DNA of 64,000 bases from Tenrec ecaudatus. Lineage: Eukaryota > Chordata > Mammalia > Afrosoricida > Tenrecidae. A program made the position numbers and the translations under genes. This document shows positions 11,097-20,425 of the stretch, piece after piece. The notes beneath the pieces are model-generated. The model ran no database searches. It saw only the letters and a program-made list of their open reading frames with translations, and had not been told where the DNA came from. Location: contig NC_134546.1 in NCBI RefSeq assembly GCF_050624435.1, positions 15,771,001 through 15,835,000 on the forward strand. Reading direction: 5' to 3'. How positions within the stretch are numbered: the stretch's first letter is position 1; every line of letters starts with the position of its first letter.

Positions 11097-11205
11097 GAAG
11101 GAATTGAATGGAGACTTAATCCACGTGGGGACTCTGAAAATGCACTTGGGGCCTTGGCTGCTATCTCTAGTCTTCTGCAAACCAGGTGGTCAGAATTTAA
11201 GCCCT
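11097..11205 (+). mobile_element. Family B repeat, right part
   Basis: Resumes the Family B sequence after the insertion: GAATTGAATGGAGACTTAAT, GGGGACTCTGAAAATG, CTTCTGCAAACC. It aligns with 13318-13420. The first 14 bases are the right target-site duplication. Confidence 0.8.
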
Positions 11206-11221
11206 AAGACAACAGTCACAT

Positions 11222-11735
11222 GGATTTATTATTTTATTTAACTTTTGTAAAAATCCTTCTATGGGGGGCTCATACAACTCTTATCACAATCCATGCATAC
11301 ATCAATTGTGTAAAGCACATTTGTACATTCGTTGCCCTTAACATTCTCAAAACATTTGCCCTCCACATAAGCCCATGGCATCAGCTCCTCATTTTCCCCC
11401 TTCCTCCCTGCTCCCACCTCCCTCATGAACCCTTGATAATTTATTAATTATTATTTTGTCATATCTTACACTGTCCGACGTCTCCCTTCACCTCATTTTC
11501 TGTTGTCCATCCCCCAGGGAGGAGGCTATATGTAGATCCCTGTAATCATTTCCCCCCCTCTACCCCACTCTCCCTCCACCCTCCCTGTATCGCCACTCTC
11601 ACCATTGGTCCTGAAGGGATCATCCATCCTGAAGTCCCTGTGTTTCCAGTTCCTATCTGTACCAGTGTACATCCTCTGGTCTAGCCAGATTTGTAAAGTA
11701 GAATTGGGATCATGATAGTGGGGAGGGAGGAAGCA
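11222..11735 (-). mobile_element. Family A 3' end, about 510 bp, antisense
   Basis: Begins with GGGGGGCTCATACAACTCTT and runs to GAATTGGGATCATGATAGTG, the reverse complement of the last 500 bp of Family A. It faces the 9104-11096 copy tail to tail across about 125 bp. Confidence 0.93.
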
Positions 11736-12049
11736 GCCTACCTCATTGGCTGAGTTTTAGCACACCTCAGTAATGTCATGTGGCTGGGCCTAGTCTGTGC
11801 ACCCAGGTGGACCTCCCACCTTGGGTCTAGGGGGCCTGGGTCTGAGCATTCTCAGCCTGGATCCTGCCATAGGTGTCTAATGGGTGCCTTCTTTCTCTGG
11901 AGTCCCTTTGTGGTGGCCCTATGCAGCATCTGGGAGACAATCCCCCTTCATCCTATTCCGGCTACCTAACAATACAACTCACTTTTGAGCCCATAGACAA
12001 ATGAGCATTTTGCATAGAGGCCAGGATGAACTAAAGATACTACATACAG
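11736..12049. other. intergenic DNA, nothing recognised
   Basis: About 310 bp between repeats, no feature recognised. Confidence 0.45.
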
Positions 12050-12218
12050 TAGCTGGGCTAACCTCAAGGTCAGCAGTTCGAAACCACCAGCCACTCCACA
12101 GGAGTAAGACAAGGCTTTCTATTCCTATAAACAGTTACAATCACTGAAACTCCATAGGGGCAGCTCTACCTTGTCCGATAGGGTTGCTATGAGTTTGAAT
12201 CAATTGAATGGAAGTGAC
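12050..12218 (+). mobile_element. AfroSINE
   Basis: CTCAAGGTCAGCAGTTCGAA, ACCACCAGCCACTCCACAGG and GGGTTGCTATGAGTTTGAAT are visible in order. Confidence 0.9.
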
Positions 12219-12317
12219 TTTTACTTTTATTATTTATGAAGTGATGAACTCCCTCCAGACTTCTAGTTTTCCACTACCTGAAATTTTCTTGAACATAAAA
12301 ATCTAGGTGTAGTGTTA

Positions 12318-12585
12318 CAGGGTACCAAAGAGATTCCAAATCTCAAATATCATTTAAGAACATTGATGAAGTCTAAAACAGAACAAAGACAAGACAAAGT
12401 CACATCATCTAGATGAGGGAGACCATTAGCAGGGGTCCAAGTGCTGAGATTCATGAACTTACAAAAAGACATGGGAGGGCAAAGGAAACTGCGTGGGACT
12501 GCAGAAGAGGCAACAGGACTACAATTGGGCCATAAACATTATGTTCGACAGAAGAGCTGACAAGATTGACCTAGGGCTTCCTAAC
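12318..12585 (+). mobile_element. Family B repeat, left part
   Basis: Aligns with 8605-8900: CAAATCTCAAATATC, GATGAGGGAGACCATTAGC, TTCGACAGAAGAGCTGACAA. It is broken at 12585 by an LTR and resumes at 13132. Confidence 0.75.
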
Positions 12586-13131
12586 TGTGTTAGACAAGGT
12601 TCTCAAGAGAAACAAAATTAGGACACTAATAATTATATATCTACATCTATATAGATAGATAACATAAGAAATAATCTATAAAGCAGTACAAATGGCTCAG
12701 TGCAACTCACTTCCATGAGACAACTAGTACACTGGCAGTCCTTCAAGTCTTGGGGGTCGCTGGGCAGTCCTCTGTAGAGCAATACAGGCTATCCAGCCAC
12801 AGGCAGCAAATAGTAAGGCAGGTCACCAACAGTCAGCCAGATGACAGGGTTCGACAGTCCCCAGATCAAGAGATGTACATTCCAGTAGCTTGGTGAAGCT
12901 GGCCTTGAAGGAACTTCAAGTTACAGGGACGCAGTCCATGGGTTAGGTGTCCCACAGGTAGTGTAGCTTGAAAATGGAGGCACGGAACAAGCAAGGCAGC
13001 CGCACCCTCGTCCACTGATCAAAGAGCAAGCGAGTGAGAGGCGAGGCTCGCCGAGCATTTATCTCTCTGCCCTTCAATTAATCTCACTTGTGTTCATTGG
13101 TCATGTTGGCACAACCAACCTACCCATCACA
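12586..13131 (-). mobile_element. solo LTR, TG/CA group, inserted into Family B
   Basis: A 546-bp element with TGTGTTAGACAAGG at the left edge and ACCTACCCATCACA at the right, i.e. TG...CA ends on both strands. It is flanked by the 5-bp duplication CTAAC (12581-12585 and 13132-13136). Removing it joins Family B CTTCCTAAC to CAAGGCAGTCAG, matching the uninterrupted copy near 8900. No internal retroviral genes are present, so it is a solo LTR. Confidence 0.9.
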
Positions 13132-13420
13132 CTAACCAAGGCAGTCAGACCATGGCTCATGACTATGCGACCCCAGTATAGCAGTCTCCATCAAGGGCAC
13201 ACTCAGACTGGCTCTAATGGAGACTGCCCCTCTCTGGGCTAGTCCGAGAGTTGGGAATAATCTACTTTCTGAAGTACTAAACCTGAGGCCAATGCTGTTC
13301 GCATCCCTGGTCAGAAGGAATTGGATGGAGGCTTAACCCACATGAGGACTCTGCAAAGGATGTCGGGCTTTCACTGCTATCCATTGCTTTCTGAAAATGC
13401 GGTGCTCAGAAATGTTAAGG
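13132..13420 (+). mobile_element. Family B repeat, right part
   Basis: Continues Family B: CCATCAAGGGCACACTCAGA, CAGAAGGAATTGGATGGAGG, GAGGACTCTGCAAAGG. Aligns with 8930-9103 plus 11101-11205. Confidence 0.75.
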
Positions 13421-13434
13421 TCTCCTATGAACGA

Positions 13435-13595
13435 AAAACCCAAACTCACTTCATCAAATGGATTCTGACTCATAGTGACCCTACAGGTCAGGGTAGAACT
13501 GCCCCTGTGGGTTCCAGAGGCTGTAACTCTGACCGGGTAGAAAGCCGCATCTTTCTCCCTCCGAGCAGCTGGTGGTTTTACACTTGCGGTGGTTG
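13435..13595 (-). mobile_element. AfroSINE, antisense
   Basis: TTCTGACTCATAGTGACCCT, GGTAGAACTGCCCCTGTGGG and GAGCAGCTGGTGGTTTTACA in order mark the reverse complement of AfroSINE. A second, sense copy abuts it. Confidence 0.9.
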
Positions 13596-13740
13596 TGTGC
13601 TGCGCTGGTAACTCCAAGGTCGTCCGTTCTAAACCACCAGTCACTCCAAGGGAGAGAGACAGGGCTTTGTACTCTGCAAAGAGTTACGGGCATTTCTACC
13701 CTGTCCGATCAGGTCGGTACGTGTCAAGTCGGCTTGCACT
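13596..13740 (+). mobile_element. AfroSINE, sense, abutting
   Basis: CTCCAAGGTCGTCCGTTCTA, AACCACCAGTCACTCCAAGG and CTACCCTGTCCGATCAGG. It forms a near-zero-spacer inverted pair with the preceding copy. Confidence 0.88.
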
Positions 13741-14165
13741 CCTGGGCAGGGAGTGTGCTTTGTGTTTGGCAGCAGCTTCACAAACCCAGATGCTGCTCCC
13801 TCTGCCACAGACTCCTGCCTGGTCTCTGTGGGATCTTCCTGAGGGAAGGAGCATGTCTTTCCTAGGAGGAAGAGATCCGCTTCGTGTCTTAATTCATTCA
13901 CGACATGGGATGAGTCACTCCAATAAGATTTCATTATTTCACACTTACTTCTTGGAATCCCCATGCTGGGGGTTGGGAACAGGGGCCAGTTGCAATTTCT
14001 CTAGGAGATTGGCTAACCACTGTGTTCTGCCAGTGGTTTTGATGCATTGTGTCTCTCGACCGAATTCTTCAAAGTTCCCATTATATGTATTCTCTGTGTC
14101 CAGGTTCAGCACAGTATGCTCCATAGAAAGAGGTCCCCAAGCGAATGCTCTTTTCCACGGTTCTC
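13741..14165. other. intergenic DNA, nothing recognised
   Basis: About 425 bp. A long open frame crosses it, but the frame also runs through SINE sequence and has no recognisable product. Confidence 0.45.
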
Positions 14166-14350
14166 TCAAACCCATCTCACTGCCATCAAGTCAATTCTCA
14201 CTCACAGCGACCCTATAGAACAGGGTGGAACCGTCCCTGTGGGATTGCAAGGCTGTAACCCTGTGTGGGGAGAAGGCCTCATCTTTCTCCTGCAGAATGG
14301 CTGATGGTTTCCAACTGCTGACCTAGCATACAAGTTCACTACATCCCAGG
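14166..14350 (-). mobile_element. AfroSINE, antisense
   Basis: CACTGCCATCAAGTCAATTC, CTCACAGCGACCCTATAGAA and CATCTTTCTCCTGCAGAATG identify a nearly complete copy ending at CCAGGGTTCC. Confidence 0.9.
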
Positions 14351-15249
14351 GTTCCCTAGATCTCTCAAAAGAGAGAGAAAAAAACTGTCTCTGAAAAGAA
14401 GCTTCCCTGCTGATAAACCAATTACTCAGACGTTCCTTTAGAGTTCAGCTATTTATTGTTGGCTCGCAGAAGTAGCGTGACTGCCAATAGATTATCAATA
14501 GCCACCAAGCATGTTTCCTGTGCGCTTCCTAGGAAACCACTGACTCCCAGGAGCCCTCGGCTGAGATAGAATCATCTCTGCAGCTCTCTAAGTTAGAACT
14601 GCAGGGACCCACGGTGCGGAAAAGCATCGGCTCCCTGACGCTAGCAATGCCCAGCGTTTTGACAGAAGTTCTTTCCAGTGTGTTTACCTCACTTCTAGGA
14701 GAAATGTTACATGCTGCCACTTACCAGAGTCCCGAGCTACTAATATAAGCCAGTCTCGATTGTGTGCTTCCTAAGGATGCCACATGGCACACAGCATCTC
14801 GTGGCAAACACACAGCAACCCAGGGCGACAGGTAGCAAGCATCATTACCGTCACTTAGAGGAGAGGCCGTTGTGGGATGGCTACATCAAGTGACGCAGCG
14901 AGCCCCTATTTCGTTTCCCAGGGCTGGGAACTGCTTATAAGAATTGAAATGTATTCTCTCATAGTTCTTGAAGTTGAGTCTAGCAGTTCTAGGCTTCTCC
15001 AAAGGCTCTAAAGGGTGGGTCTTTCTTGTTTTGTCAGGTGTAACCATAGGGCCTTGCCACCTGGGCATCGCCACTGGGTTGCCCGAGTGTTCAGGTGGCA
15101 TGCCAATGGACTCCCAGCAAAAGAATCAGATGAGCAATGAGGAACGTGCCCTGGCCTCAAAAGGCACACACTGTCATCTCTGCAGTGTGTTTTTACACTT
15201 GACCTCAGCCAACAGGATGAGAAGTCATCCACAGTATATTTTTAAAATT
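14351..15249. other. intergenic DNA, mostly unassigned
   Basis: About 900 bp. A possible short MIR remnant lies near 14800-14880, but it is too diverged to call. Nothing else was recognised. Confidence 0.4.
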
Positions 15250-15392
15250 ACATACTCACTGGCATTCAGTTGATTCTGACTCAAATACGCCCTAACAAAA
15301 GACTCTTCACGGGAGTGGAAAGTCTCACCTTTCTCCCGTGGAGTGGCTGCTGACTTAGAACTGCTGAACTTGAATTTGTCAGCGATCCAATA
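15250..15392 (-). mobile_element. AfroSINE, antisense, diverged
   Basis: CATTCAGTTGATTCTGACTC, CACGGGAGTGGAAAGTCTCA and GAACTGCTGAACTTG mark a truncated copy. Confidence 0.75.
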
Positions 15393-16229
15393 TGGTGACC
15401 CACTTTCATGAATTATGGGCTGGAGCTATCCAAGAGCATGAAACCAGGAGGTGAGAAGCAACAGGGATCATCCCAGAGGGAAGCTTCTGCAGTGTTTGCC
15501 GAGTCTCTAAGACTAATCTAACCACAGAAGAATTGTTTCCAAGACCTGACAACGGAATTGTCTAATGGGACCTTCTGTGACACCAGGATCCCATAGGACA
15601 CACTTTGGCGGAAAGCTGCAGCGATCGGGTCCCATCGGGGAATCAAGATCTTGGAGGATGAGGAGATGTGTGCCCCGAGGAGCATCCTGGGAAATGGCAT
15701 ACATGGGCACACAGGAGCGTGCCAGCACGCAGAAGGCTGGGACCTGGGGCTCTGCGTCTCTACCGTCTTGGACATAAAGATACAGCCCGGGAATGCTCTG
15801 CCAGTCCTCAGATGTTCTGTACGCCTGTAAAAGCTGTGTACTCCTTTGACCCAAGTCAGAGAGAGAAGTTGTAAGTTCACATGCTGAAAATAATAATAAT
15901 AAACTAGAGTGGCTATCACAGAATCTCTAAACCATGGGATGGAGAAGATCCCTAAGATCCAGCTGTTCCCTGCCCCAGCAGCTCACGGGCACCATCCTGT
16001 GGGGGCTGCGGGGGCTTGCTGGGCTCCAACAGCCTCTTTTGGGATCTGCACTGAGACCTATGTAAGGTCCTGGGCGGTTCAGGTCACAAAGGCCCCGTTC
16101 TTCCCCGAGTTCTTTTTCACCACGGCCGGGTTTGCCAACGGTCCCAGCCTGCAGTCCAAGCCCGGGCATGGGAGGACATGGGCTCTCATCAAATGCTTAC
16201 CAGGGAACCCTATACACAGAGGCAGCTGG
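15393..16229. other. upstream flank of ANTXR1, nothing recognised
   Basis: About 840 bp with a short AATAAT run near 15889-15902 and no assigned repeat. This repeat-poor stretch leads into the CpG island, and distal promoter elements could lie here, but none can be named from sequence alone. Confidence 0.45.
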
Positions 16230-16508
16230 GGGTACTGTGGGGGTGGGGGTGGTCGGAGGAGAAGCCCGGGGCCTCGGAAGGAAGAGGAGATGGAGAAGGT
16301 AAAGGAAAGCCCGAGAGACAAAAGGAAGGCGCGAGCAGCCCCGCGCAGCGCCCGCATCCGGGACGGGGCATGGACGACTGCAAACCCCAGCCTGCGAGCC
16401 CCTCCCGCCGGAGCCCCCACCCCCTGCTGCGAGCGCCACGGCCTGCTTCCCCGCGTTTGGCCGCCAGGCGTCACTCTCCGGTCCGTCCTTCCCCCAAAAA
16501 TAAGAAAC

Positions 16509-16517
16509 GGGGCGGGG
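16509..16517 (+). promoter_or_regulatory. GC box (Sp1/KLF-type site)
   Basis: GGGGCGGGG about 430 bp upstream of the start codon, followed by a further G7 run. Binding is inferred from the motif only. Confidence 0.5.
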
Positions 16518-16689
16518 TGGGGGGGCAGATGGGAGGGCGAAAAGGGAAAGCACTCCCCCAAGCAAGAACAATTTGAAAACCCACCCCATAAAATTTAAAA
16601 AACTGGGACAAAGAGCCGTCGGGACGCAACTGCTTCCATTGCAAAACCTCCGCGCAGCCTCTGCTCCCGGGCGGAGTAGCAGCCCCTTT

Positions 16690-16705
16690 AAAAAAAAAAA
16701 AAAAA
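16690..16705 (+). repeat. A16 tract in the proximal promoter
   Basis: Sixteen A residues preceded by CCCCTTT, giving CTTTAAAA. It could act as a weak TATA-like element or a nucleosome-free tract just upstream of the likely transcription start. Functional role is inferred. Confidence 0.6.
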
Positions 16706-16709
16706 GAAG

Positions 16710-16942
16710 AAAGAAAAAGCGGAGTCCAGTATTTGGGATTCTTGAAAGCTGAAACCCAGAGACGGAGTGGGAGCGGAAACGAGCAGGAAAACCTTGAACT
16801 CCTCCAGACGATCGCTCGCCTCGCGGGGACTTTGGAGCGCGCCAGGGGGCCCTCGGATGGCGCGAGCCTGAGGGTGCTGGGCGAGTTCGCGGAGCGAGTG
16901 TGGGCAGGCCGCCGAGCCGCCACCCTCCCCGGGCTGCGGGTC
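16710..16942 (+). other. ANTXR1: probable ANTXR1 5'UTR
   Basis: GC-rich leader between the A tract and the start codon. The transcription start is not visible in sequence and is placed here by analogy with the usual short leader of CpG-island genes. It contains exactly one upstream ATG (16857). The frame of the main ORF stays open upstream for about 210 bp, but without an in-frame ATG, so no N-terminal extension from AUG is possible. Confidence 0.5.
16857..16871 (+). other. upstream ORF of four codons
   Basis: ATG GCG CGA GCC TGA, encoding M-A-R-A. It ends 71 bp before the main start and is out of frame with it. The context is intermediate (C at -3, G at +4). It is the only upstream ATG in the likely leader. 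Short distance and short length would permit reinitiation at the main start. Confidence 0.6.
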
Positions 16943-17094
16943 ATGGCCACCGCGGAGCAGGGAGCGCGCGCGCTGGGCTTCAAGTGTCTCTCGCTGGCCG
17001 CCTTCGTGCTGCTCTGCGCCGGGCAAGGGGGACGCCGCGAGGACGGGGGTCCAGCCTGCTACGGGGGCTTCGACCTGTACTTCATTCTGGACAA
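16943..17094 (+). CDS. ANTXR1: ANTXR1 coding exon 1 (start, signal peptide, start of vWA domain)
   Basis: Encodes residues 1-50 and two bases of codon 51 of anthrax toxin receptor 1, a type I membrane protein that binds extracellular matrix and is also the cell receptor used by anthrax protective antigen. The ATG has a strong context (G at -3 and +4). Residues 1 to about 27 form a signal peptide with a hydrophobic core ([10 protein letters not shown]). The mature start [19 protein letters not shown] is as in human ANTXR1, including the conserved Cys39. The exon ends in FDLYFILD, the first beta strand of the von Willebrand A domain, with Asp50 as the first metal-site (MIDAS) residue. The donor is ACAA|GTAAGT. 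Only the signal peptide looks diverged from my recollection of the human protein. Identification is very secure. Confidence 0.97.
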
Positions 17095-17100
17095 GTAAGT
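17095..17100 (+). other. ANTXR1: splice donor of exon 1
   Basis: GTAAGT, the full consensus. The split codon AA|G gives Lys51 when joined to exon 2. Intron 1 runs to 50679 (33,585 bp). Confidence 0.95.
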
Positions 17101-17370
17101 GCCTCGAGTCGTTCCGCTCGCGTCGGAGCGGCGGGTGCCTTCTCCCCGCCGGGGGATGGGGGTCGGGCTGGGGCGTGAGATGATTTTGGGACTGGCGCGC
17201 TTCCCAAGGGACCCAGAGGGACCCAGGCGCCTCCGCCCGCGGGGGAGATGGCTTTGGCCCCAGCGCTGCGCCTTTGTTGGCACCGCGCTTCTCCATCCCG
17301 CCCTTCCCCTCCGTTCCAAGCCCGCTGGGGAGGCGTCGCAGCATTGGGGCGGGGGGGGGGGGGCAAGGGA

Positions 17371-17844
17371 GGGAGATGGGGAACAAACTTCTTTTCTGTG
17401 ACCGAGAAGTGGCGGGGCAGGCTATGGACTCCCTGCCGTTCTGTGAACCCTTCCCATTGGCTTTAGAAACGTTGGCGAGGAAGATTAGCGTTTTCGGGTA
17501 GTTCCAAAGTTAAGAGGCATGGCCTTGAAAAAGTCAGCCCGAGCCTTTTAAGAACGCTGACGCACAGTGCATCGCCTTTGTTCCTTATAACATAGAAGAA
17601 ACCGCGCTGGATTCTGTTCCCAGTAACAGAATCCTGCAAGACGGCAGCGCAGTGGCTAAGGCAGGGATCCTCAGCCTCAGTGCTTTGGGAGTCAATTTGC
17701 TGGGGGTGGCGGTGGGGAGGGGGGTCCCCCTGTGCTACCCCCCTGTGCATTGGAGGAAGTTCACCAGCATCCCCAGCCGCTCCCCACTAGATTGCAGTAC
17801 AACACACAGGGACTCCCAGGGCTGATAAACAAAAGTCCCATGTT
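17371..17844. other. intron 1, nothing recognised
   Basis: About 470 bp downstream of the CpG island. GC content falls off. No repeat assigned. Confidence 0.5.
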
Positions 17845-18020
17845 GTTGTTAGGTGCTTGTGAGCCGGTTCCAACCCATGGCGACCCAGCAGAAGGAAACC
17901 TGCCGGGTCCTGTGGCAGCCTCACCATTGTTCCTATGTTCGAGCCTATTGTTGCAGCCCCTGAGTCAGTCCATCTTGTTGAGGTCCCTCCTCTTTTTCAC
18001 TGTCTGTAGTCTTAGGCAAA
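17845..18020 (-). mobile_element. RTE/BovB 3' end, antisense
   Basis: GTTGTTAGGTGCTTGTGAG, CCAACCCATGGCGACC and CAGTCCATCTTGTTGAGG are the reverse complement of the BovB terminus, followed by a diverged stretch. An antisense AfroSINE follows about 60 bp further on. Confidence 0.85.
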
Positions 18021-18082
18021 TGCCCCTAAGGACAACGCTCCCCCTCCCCTCTCCTCCCTGGGGTACTAGTCACTGCCACCAC

Positions 18083-18262
18083 CTCAATCCCGATTCATGG
18101 TGGGTGGGTGAGTTTATAGGACAGAGCAGGAGGGCCTCTGTGGGTTTCTGAGGCTGTCATTCTTTGCAGGGACAGAAAGGCTCATCTTTCTCCCAGGGAG
18201 CTCTAGCCAGTGCCCTTGAAAGGCTACAGCCCAACCAGTAACCACTAGGCCACCGGGCTCCC
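18083..18262 (-). mobile_element. AfroSINE, antisense
   Basis: CTCAATCCCGATTCATGG, CCTCTGTGGGTTTCTGAGG, CATCTTTCTCCCAGGGAGC and the head ACCACTAGGCCACCGGGCTC. Confidence 0.88.
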
Positions 18263-19087
18263 TGGAGAACCTCTTGGCATTTAGACTGCTAGGCTGCCCG
18301 GAGGTGCCGGGCCCTGGTTTCCTCAGGCATGAGTAAAGTTTAAGACTTTGCTGCGCTACAGCCAATTCGACACTCTCCCCGTCCCCAATGGATTTGCCAA
18401 AAGAAGCATCCTGCTAGCTCTCAAAACCCAGCGTCCACAAGCTGAAGTTCCCCACATTGGATCGGTGGTCCCAGTGCTAGGAGCTGCTCTTGTGGCCACC
18501 ACCGGCGGGAAGATGGATTTCACAGACTGGAAAGTATTTGGGAGTTGGAAAGAAGAACCCTGCAAATGAAGCTGGCCAACTCGACACCAAATGTGCTTAG
18601 CAGTTGCCTCTGGAGTTTGATTTTTTCCGTACAGGCCGTTTTGAACTGCAGCGGATGGTGGTGCAAAGTGAGGTCTCTTTTGTGCAGATTTATGAGAAGG
18701 TGGAGACTGGAAACAGAGTCCAAAGCTGAGAGATGGAATGCGTTTTGTTATTTCTAGCCTGTGAGCACCAGCTCGCAGATCCCCCTGCCCCTGATCAATC
18801 ATGCGTTTGACAAGGCCAGTTCAGAAGGAGAGATGGGGCGGCTGGAGAAAACCCAGCAGAAGCAGCACACGCTGGGGTGCTCCTCGGTACTGGAGAGATG
18901 ATGTTCTTGCCAAGTGAATGTCTACATTTAATCAAATTTTGAAGTCTGGGGAGAAAAATCTTTGGGGGATAGGGGGATTTATAACAGAATTAGTTCTGGT
19001 GTACCTCTGAGAGCATGAACAGAATTTTTAAAAAGAGCTAAGGCAATTTTTGGAAATGAATAATGAAGAAATGCTCATGCCCCAAGT
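18263..19087. other. intron 1, nothing recognised
   Basis: About 825 bp without an assigned repeat, in the first 2 kb of the intron where intronic enhancers are common. No specific motif can be supported. Confidence 0.45.
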
Positions 19088-19310
19088 ACCAGTGGCTGTC
19101 AAGTTGACCCTGTCACATGGTGACCCTCCCTCTGTGTGTCAGAGCAGAGCTGTGTGCCGTAGGGTTTTCAATGGCTGGCCATTTCAGAAGTTGACTGCCA
19201 GGTCTTTCTTCCTATGCACCGCCCCATGAACTTTGACCTCCAACCTTTCCCTCAACAGTAGAGGGCATTAACCCTTGGCACGACTCACTGAGTCCCAGGG
19301 CAAGGTAGTT
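19088..19310 (-). mobile_element. AfroSINE, older subfamily, antisense
   Basis: GTGGCTGTCAAGTTGACC, GTGTGTCAGAGCAGAGCTGT, GTAGGGTTTTCAATGGCTG and GACCTCCAACCTTTCC mark the longer subfamily with the CAGAGCAGA block. Confidence 0.85.
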
Positions 19311-19811
19311 AACACTGGATCGTAAAGACCAAAGGATGCCTGGATAGACTAGAACACCTAGAAATGGACCTGCGTATATGTAAGAGTTTGGTGGCATTTC
19401 CAATGAGTGGAGAACAAGTGAATTGTTTTCTTAAATGGTTCTTGCACAAGTGTTTGGCAATTTGGGGAAATAAAAGGGTTAACTTGATTCTTTAGAACCA
19501 CCCACCCAAATAAATTCCTGAAGGGCTGAAAATATAGAAGTGCGAATGTAATTATGAAAGTATTAGGAGGCAATTTAGAGGCATATTGCTGTAACCTTCC
19601 ATTGGAAGCATTTAAAAATGAGACAGTAGGAAGATGTTTTAACATGTCGAAATCCTGCATATCCACCAGTGGAAAACTGCCACTGACAAAATGCAAAGAT
19701 AAATAAGGTATAAAAACCTTTGCTTCAAAGGGCATTATCTAAAGCTCGATCTTAATCAGTAATATTAAGATTATATAAGGAGCAATAAAAAAGACCATCT
19801 CCATAGAAAAC
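19311..19811. other. intron 1, AT-rich, nothing recognised
   Basis: About 500 bp of AT-rich sequence with no assigned repeat. Confidence 0.45.
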
Positions 19812-20018
19812 AGGCTTCTCCGAACTCTCTGCCAACAAGTCCATTCTGACGCACAGGGATCTGTCAGGGCAGGGCAGAACTCCCCCTGTGGGTTTCCCAT
19901 TGTCACTCTTTACTGGAGTAAAAAGCCTCTGCTTTCTCCCAGGGAGCAGCTTGTGGTTTCTAACTACTGACCTGATGGTGATCAGGCCTACACTTAACTG
20001 CTCTACCACCGGGCTCCT
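19812..20018 (-). mobile_element. AfroSINE, antisense
   Basis: CAAGTCCATTCTGACGCACA, GAACTCCCCCTGTGGGTTTC, CTTTCTCCCAGGGAGCAGC and CTCTACCACCGGGCTCCTC in order. Confidence 0.9.
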
Positions 20019-20274
20019 CACGTAAATAATACGCTAAAGAAAAACTATGTATGACTGAGAATGAAAACAAAAAAAATCCAAGTTCCCACACTAGCAACCA
20101 GAGGAACAAAAACAATCAAAAGAGATATTCGTTTTATGAGGGGCAAAGATTGGAAAGAATTACAATATTCACTGTTGGCCAGCAGGTGGGAGGTGGGCAC
20201 TGTCTCTGTTTACTAAGAACAGTGTCAATGGCTTCAGTCGGCCTAGGCTTGCCCTGCCTAGTAGAACATCTGCA

Positions 20275-20395
20275 GGTTGGAAATCTTTATCCGATTTGCG
20301 CTGTCCACTCTGGCTGCTAGCCGCCTGAGGCTAGTGAGCCCTTGAAACGTGGCTAGCGTGATTGAGGAAGTGAACTTTAATTCCTTCAAAAGAGT
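20275..20395. mobile_element. ancient eutherian DNA-transposon fragment
   Basis: CTGTCCACTCTGGCTGCTAG, TAGTGAGCCCTTGAAACG and GTGGCTAGCGTGATTGAGGA match a mammal-wide short DNA-transposon repeat (tggctactag / cttgaaatgtggctag motifs). The subfamily is not assigned. Confidence 0.65.
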
Positions 20396-20425
20396 AGACA
20401 CAGCTCTTCTAACAAAATGTGCTGC

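Larger units (their letters stand above)
16230..17370 (+). promoter_or_regulatory. ANTXR1: CpG-island promoter of ANTXR1
   Basis: The only long GC- and CpG-rich segment in the window. CpGs are dense from about 16300 to 17300, covering the 5'UTR, exon 1 and the first bases of intron 1. No canonical TATA box stands at the expected distance. GC boxes are present, including GGGGCGGGG at 16509-16517. Housekeeping-type dispersed initiation is the likely mode. The limits are estimated by eye. Confidence 0.85.

Noticed and set aside
13589..14218. 209-residue open frame
   Set aside because: Part of it is AfroSINE sequence and the rest has no recognisable product.
1..16200. Upstream neighbour gene (gastrokine genes flank ANTXR1 in human)
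   Set aside because: No exon resembling a gastrokine or any other protein was found. The neighbour must lie beyond the left edge.
15909..16598. 229-residue open frame upstream of ANTXR1
   Set aside because: It lies mostly in the CpG island where stop codons are rare. Overlapping frames on both strands are equally long, and no known protein or splice signal fits.
16733..17098. In-frame N-terminal extension of ANTXR1 by 70 residues
   Set aside because: The frame is open, but its first codon is TTG. There is no upstream in-frame ATG, and the annotated ATG has a strong context and is followed by a proper signal peptide.
16688..17386. 232-residue antisense open frame across exon 1
   Set aside because: It is the shadow of GC-rich exon 1 and promoter sequence on the opposite strand, with low-complexity Pro/Arg/Gly composition and a homopolymer Phe run from the A tract.
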